From Pyrinomonadaceae bacterium (lineage in GTDB: Bacteria; Acidobacteriota; Blastocatellia; Pyrinomonadales; Pyrinomonadaceae), in assembly GCA_014380365.1 (NCBI GenBank), contig JACMJZ010000003.1, forward strand, positions 124,001 through 188,000: a stretch of DNA of 64,000 bases, written 5' to 3'. A model generated the notes under the pieces. It was not told the origin of the DNA and ran no database searches. It worked only from the letters and a program-made list of their open reading frames with translations. Positions 60,400-64,000 of this stretch are shown in pieces. How positions within the stretch are numbered: the first letter of the stretch is position 1; the number at the start of each line of letters is the position of its first letter. The position numbers and the translations under genes are program-made.

Positions 60400-61085
60400 T
60401 CAGTTCGCGTCTCTCAACTGGATAACTGGATGAATCTCCCAAGTGCCTTTTACGGGACTTGTCTGCCTACCATTCCTTATCCCGCGGCCCCCGCTTCTAG
60501 TGCAACTTGTGCCATGATGGGAATCAAGAAATAAGTAGCCAGTTGCGTCGACCTGCGGCGGAACACTAAACAAATAAGCACGCCCTCTAGATAGCGTCAT
60601 GCCGCCATCAGCTCGAAACAGCTCCATCATCTTTGTGCGCGCATCGCAATAGGCTCCTCCCGGCGGGATTTCCACAATGATCTGCGCTTGTCGGTATGGC
60701 GTGGCGGTATCCGCTATTTGGATGTGGAGATCGTTATCCGGATCAAGCTTCATGGCCATAACAAAGCCTTTCAATTTCACGGTGAGCTTCTCCATGTCCA
60801 TTGCCCTCGTAGAAGGAACAGGGCGCGGTACATCTGGAACTAATGGACATACGAACGCCAAAAAATCACGAACGCTAATCGCTCGACCTCCATTTGTGGA
60901 GCGGGTAACCCAAGTTAGGACGTCGTAGCTTAACGCTCCTGCGGGAACTGCCTTGGAAAGTTAATGAACAGCCGATCGACTTGGGGAAGTACCGTGTGAT
61001 TTCTTTTTCGCTTTGCGGGTGTGGAAAACGCAAGGCAAAGAACCAGTAGGCACGAAAGTGGAAAAACAAGGGTGAATCGCTTCAT
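60400..61085 (-). pseudogene. secreted hypothetical protein gene, frameshifted
   Basis: AGGAG lies 7 nt before ATG 61085, which opens a good signal peptide (MKRFTLVFPLSCLLVLCLAF) but reaches a stop at about 60930. A second frame, open from about 60955, continues as GALSYDVLTWVTRSTNGGRA, SVRDFLAFVCPLVPDVPRPV and the rest to 60400. Joining the two by a single-base change near 60930-60960 gives one exported protein of about 220 aa. The C-terminal half is not a recognised family; it has a beta-rich pattern with AYLFSVPPQVDATGYLFLDS. Without the frameshift, only an initiation codon such as TTG 60861 would serve, with no ribosome-binding site seen. Confidence 0.6.
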
Positions 61086-61361
61086 GGGAGAACTCCTAGG
61101 ATTCAGAGTCGTGAAAGCAACCCGGTTGTATTCTAAGAACTAAGCGGTGTCAATGAATGTTTCGACTGGGGTTTTAGTCTGGGAACACTGTTCAACTGTT
61201 CAACTAGGGGGCCTCCTGAGATAGCACTGGCTTCATCGGCCTACACGTTTGCGGAATTGCCTTCTCAGCAGCGTGCCCTCATCGCAAGCAACAGACCGCG
61301 AGGCATAGGCTACGCTTCGCTCGACAAGCTTTGCGATGCTCGCAAATGCCAGCCCAGGTAT

Positions 61362-61665
61362 TCACTCGCACAGTGCTTCAAGAACGGCGATTGTGACGCA
61401 CATATTCTTCCGCCAGCTCTTCAAGGGTCCGCTTAACCTTGTCACACGGCCCAAGACAGCGATTTGGACTGCATCCTTGAATGACTCGTTGTCCTTCCAG
61501 GAAACGTCCACCGAACCTAATCGCTTATCCTGAAAGCGGACTATGTACTCGTCCAGGCCCAAGGGTTCCACTTGTTGAGCGGTTAGCTGAAAAGGGATTA
61601 GGTTCGTAGCCCAAAGATCATCAAGCACCGACTGTGCTTCTAACGTGAGTTTATCGATCGGTCAT
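61362..61665 (-). pseudogene. small hypothetical gene, probable frameshift near the start
   Basis: GAGGAGG stands 4 nt before ATG 61665, but that frame ends after four codons (MTDR-stop). One base less would give MTIDKLTLEAQSVLDDLWAT and connect to an open frame ending LEALCE at 61362, a protein of about 100 aa with PFQLTAQQVEPLGLDEYIV and SVDVSWKDNESFKDAVQ. Without the frameshift the product would start at GTG 61628 (88 aa) and have no evident ribosome-binding site. The family is unknown. Confidence 0.5.
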
Positions 61666-61811
61666 AGAGCCTCCTCTGATGGGCAAGGAGATAAAATCTA
61701 ACTGGTCGGGTAAGGTACAAAGCGGTGGGAGGAGCATCAGCGTTATCACAAACAGCTTGGCCGTCAAGCGAGCGCTGATCGAAATGTTTCTTGGGGCGTT
61801 CAAACACCTCA

Positions 61812-63101
61812 TCAATCAGGCCGTTGAACGTCTAACCGGGCGATTAGATCTGCCTGCTCGTAGTAGTGATACGAGTTGCTCATGAAGTAATTCATCTTTT
61901 GCTCGATCCAGACGCGATCAATCTCGGATCGCTTTCGGTTTGTGACAAGGTACACCTGGTGCGGCACGTCGTTTTGGATAGGCTGCCAGTAGCGATGTAA
62001 TGCGGTGATTCTCCGTCGCAACGCTGAGTTCAGTTTCAAGTCACCGTCGGTGTTCGACGCTATCGCGACCCAGGTATCGGCTAAACGTTGGAGTCGTACG
62101 CGAGCGATGGGAAGGCTAGACGCCGCCACGCTATCGGCGTAGTCGCAGGCCACGATGTGGACTGCCTGGTAATCGCAATCCGGAACCTGCGCTCCCTTGT
62201 GATCAATGTGAAGCGCATCTATCCCTCCGTCTCCTGAGCCCTGCGTGATTGCTTCCTTAATTGCATCGTTGCTGAGATGGACGATTCGCTCAAGGAAAAG
62301 CCAAACGAATGCCTCTGCGTCTGAAGCGAGAGCATGACGTCGGCGAGTGTTCTGAACGAGTTGGTGGATTTGTTCGTAGGGTTTCGATGCCATCGTCGAA
62401 TTAGTTTTGGTCGCTGCATCAAGCGCTTTCAGGTATTGTTCATAATCGTTCCGACCCCAATACTCTATGGCCCACATCCCACTGGAGCGGCCACCTCTCT
62501 TGCGCAGACGATAGCAAACTGCGCCATAAGCAAAAAGCAACGTGGCGAGCAGAACCAAGTTCAACGCCTGCCCAGGGGCCAGCGCGGGGATACTGTAAAG
62601 CCGCCAAGCTGGTACCATCGGAGATGGTTGATAGTGGATCACCAGGCCCAGAACCTGCGCTCCCACCCAAGTGAGACCCAATGTGACGATGTAAGCAGGT
62701 ACAATAACGATCACGTATTCGACTATGTGTTTCCAGAATCTTGTACGACCATAAGTGCAAGCCAGGTCTGCAAAGTTGGCTCCCAGTGAGAAAAGAGTGG
62801 CGACCTGCGCCATAGTTTCAAAAAGCGGAGTCTCTACAAGTACCACTTCAAATTTTAGCGGTAGGGCAGGGAAAAAGATCGCCATCAGTATCCAAGTCAG
62901 CACAACTGCCGGTAAATAATAGAGAAGAAAGCAATACACCAGCCTGACAACGATCCAGAGTGGGATCTCCCAAACGCGTGGAGATTTCAAGGGAGTGCTG
63001 CCGAACCGTCTTAGACGCTGGTCCGACTTCCAAGCGGCGAACAATGTGGTAGCCGCAACGACCAGGGAGAGCGATATCAAGTGTGGGTGTAAATTTTCCA
63101 T
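61812..63101 (-). CDS. membrane-anchored AIPR-like protein
   Basis: This 429-aa protein (ATG 63101, MENLHPHLISLSLVV) has five hydrophobic segments in its first 215 residues, with WIVVRLVYCFLLYYLPAVVL the most prominent. The soluble C-terminal half has a stretch ITQGSGDGGIDALHIDHKGA followed by DYQAVHIVACDYAD, which recalls the GxDGGxDAxxxD / VxIIQSKY pattern of abortive-infection AIPR and related PD-(D/E)xK nuclease domains, and later QVYLVTNRKRSEIDRVWIEQ. The catalytic Lys of that fold is not conserved at the expected place (ACDY instead of QSKY), so catalysis is doubtful. Membrane-coupled defence sensor is a hypothesis. Confidence 0.7.
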   Translation of the reverse strand: MENLHPHLISLSLVVAATTLFAAWKSDQRLRRFGSTPLKSPRVWEIPLWIVVRLVYCFLLYYLPAVVLTWILMAIFFPALPLKFEVVLVETPLFETMAQVATLFSLGANFADLACTYGRTRFWKHIVEYVIVIVPAYIVTLGLTWVGAQVLGLVIHYQPSPMVPAWRLYSIPALAPGQALNLVLLATLLFAYGAVCYRLRKRGGRSSGMWAIEYWGRNDYEQYLKALDAATKTNSTMASKPYEQIHQLVQNTRRRHALASDAEAFVWLFLERIVHLSNDAIKEAITQGSGDGGIDALHIDHKGAQVPDCDYQAVHIVACDYADSVAASSLPIARVRLQRLADTWVAIASNTDGDLKLNSALRRRITALHRYWQPIQNDVPHQVYLVTNRKRSEIDRVWIEQKMNYFMSNSYHYYEQADLIARLDVQRPD

Positions 63102-63302
63102 TTTTGCGCGGGCGGGCGGCAACTGTGCCCGCGGCAAGTTCTCGACGACACGCGCGAGCGGTACCCTAGATCTGAGGATCGAATCAGGCTACTGCCCACG
63201 CTTGGGTTAGCGTGTGGTTCGCGGAAACTCTGTTGGACTTCCGCCTGATTGTTTAGCGAGACGGATTATGTAACTCATGAGTATTAAGTTCAAGGGTTAG
63301 GG

Positions 63303-63524
63303 TTAACCCAAGAGGAAAGACATCGACGATGCGGGTGGCTTGTCCAAAGCGAATAGATTCCTGCGGACGCTGCTTGCGAAATGATTTGGTTTGCGAGAGC
63401 GTATGGATGGCTTCGAGCCAGTTGGTTTGCCCTGACCATTGTTACCGTGAATGATGTTGAGGCCCGATCCCCAAAAGATTTTGCCGCTTAGATTTCGAAA
63501 ATTGTTTACTTCGAGAGCGTCCAC
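63303..63524 (-). pseudogene. recF: truncated, frameshifted recF fragment
   Basis: The minus strand encodes ALEVNNFRNLSGKIFWGSGL then NIIHGNNGQGK, closely matching residues 5-36 of the RecF at 52697-53863. One missing A breaks the frame; the next frame continues TNWLEAIHTLSQTKSFRKQR and PQESIRFGQ, then homology ends. Only about 67 of 388 codons remain. It is not functional. Confidence 0.9.
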
Positions 63525-63536
63525 GGTGATCTCTAT

Positions 63537-63590
63537 GCCTCTGTGGTGAGTATTTGCAAACCAATTTCACCACTGAGACACAGAGAACAC
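63537..63590. repeat. CTCTGTGGTG-type hairpin repeat
   Basis: CTCTGTGGTGA near 63538-63549 pairs with TCACCACTGAGACACAGAG (about 63567-63585) with a short interruption. It separates the recF fragment from the repeat-protein gene at the right edge. Confidence 0.6.
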
Positions 63591-63658
63591 AAAGGTGGCA
63601 CCGAGGAAAACCCAAACCCGGTAATTGCCCTTTGCCGGCCTTACTTAATCAAGCAGGT

Positions 63659-64000
63659 CTAGTTGAAACCTCCCACCGCGATAAGCGTGGTCCGGGGGTT
63701 GTTGTCCAACTGTCGCCAGCCGGGACAGCTGTCGCCGGTACAGGGCGGGCCGACGTAACGCCAGATCCGACCGTCGCTGTGCCGTTGATAAAGGTGATCG
63801 CCGGTGGCGACGATCTCGCGCGTGTTGGAATTCTTGTCGAGCCGTTCCCATCCCGGGCAACTCGCGCCGGTGCACGGCGTGCCCGTGTAGCGCCAAATCT
63901 TGCCGTCGTTGTGCAGTTGATAAAGCTGCGTGCCGGTTGCTGCTATGGCGGAAGTCCTGGCGTTACTGTCTAGTAGCTGCCATCCGGGACACGAGGAGCC
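63659..64000 (-). CDS. C-terminal part of a Trp-rich repeat protein (tectonin-like), running off the edge
   Basis: On the minus strand an open frame enters at the right edge and stops at TAG 63659-63661 (113 codons visible, no start in the window). It consists of repeats of about 46 residues: SCPGWQLLDSNARTSAIAAT, GTQLYQLHNDGKIWRYTGTP; then CTGASCPGWERLDKNSNTRE, GDHLYQRHSDGRIWRYVGPP; then CTGDSCPGWRQLDNNPRTTL. Each unit holds LYQxHxDGxIWRYxGxPC and a C-x4-C-PGW pattern. Tectonin/tachylectin-like beta-propeller blades would fit. The upstream (right) part would show the signal peptide and any other domain. Confidence 0.8.
   Translation of the reverse strand, partial: GSSCPGWQLLDSNARTSAIAATGTQLYQLHNDGKIWRYTGTPCTGASCPGWERLDKNSNTREIVATGDHLYQRHSDGRIWRYVGPPCTGDSCPGWRQLDNNPRTTLIAVGGFN

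Noticed and set aside
61679..61885. Short plus-strand open frame between the 61.4 kb gene and the AIPR-like gene
   Set aside because: It overlaps the end of the AIPR-like gene, has no ribosome-binding site and no protein-like pattern.

Overview
The window is bacterial chromosome of moderately high GC content. I see no phage, plasmid, rRNA or CRISPR. The gene set fits Acidobacteriota best, probably a Blastocatellia/Pyrinomonadales-like lineage: an Oar-type TonB receptor with an N-terminal carboxypeptidase-regulatory domain, a TIGR02999-type ECF sigma factor overlapping a Ser/Thr kinase-TPR gene, FecR/DUF6600 and DUF4214 secreted proteins, and many hairpin repeats. This assignment is inference from family content, not from a marker search.

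Layout. 1-5.8 kb: split transhydrogenase genes pntA1/pntA2 with a small gene between them, tRNA-Glu(CTC), a YihY membrane protein, a secreted protein and a CitE-like DUF6986 enzyme. 5.9-16.8 kb: a minus-strand purine-degradation cluster, read in the order xanthine dehydrogenase Mo, 2Fe-2S and FAD subunits, an SGNH hydrolase, a membrane protein, allantoinase, allantoicase, OHCU decarboxylase, HIU hydrolase and a PuuD-type urate oxidase. Together these would take xanthine through urate, 5-hydroxyisourate, OHCU and allantoin to ureidoglycolate and urea. A nucleotidyltransferase and a 57-aa protein sit inside the xdh genes with overlapping start and stop codons. 16.8-18.6 kb: a small defence/toxin-like island (TIR-like effector, BECR-like toxin candidate, DUF2283 protein). 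18.7-29.3 kb: a frameshifted fpg gene, glpD, and secreted or envelope proteins. 29.4-38.8 kb: the TonB receptor, a subtilase, a sulfite-oxidase-like gene set, a Cys-rich small secreted protein and a NUDIX-MBL fusion. 38.9-50.1 kb: a MoxR-like AAA+/VWA pair, a hybrid histidine kinase, a thioesterase, pdxH, a geranylgeranyl-reductase-like protein and a LigB-AMMECR1 fusion. 50.2-53.9 kb: gyrB and recF. 54.5-57.8 kb: sigma factor and kinase. 58-64 kb: lineage-specific secreted proteins, a membrane-anchored AIPR-like protein, a truncated recF copy, and the end of a Trp-rich repeat protein running off the right edge.

The most striking feature is not a gene. At least ten families of short palindromic DNA lie between genes, across stop codons, and inside reading frames without breaking them (allantoinase, GlpD twice, the VWA protein, the LigB-AMMECR1 linker). 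Two composite copies in unrelated genes have the same geometry: 25-nt arm, 26-nt spacer, 25-nt arm, 76 nt in all, but with different arm families. I regard this as the best candidate for an undescribed system here. Several single-base frameshifts (fpg, the 60.4-61.1 kb gene, the 61.4-61.7 kb gene) could be real decay or assembly indels.
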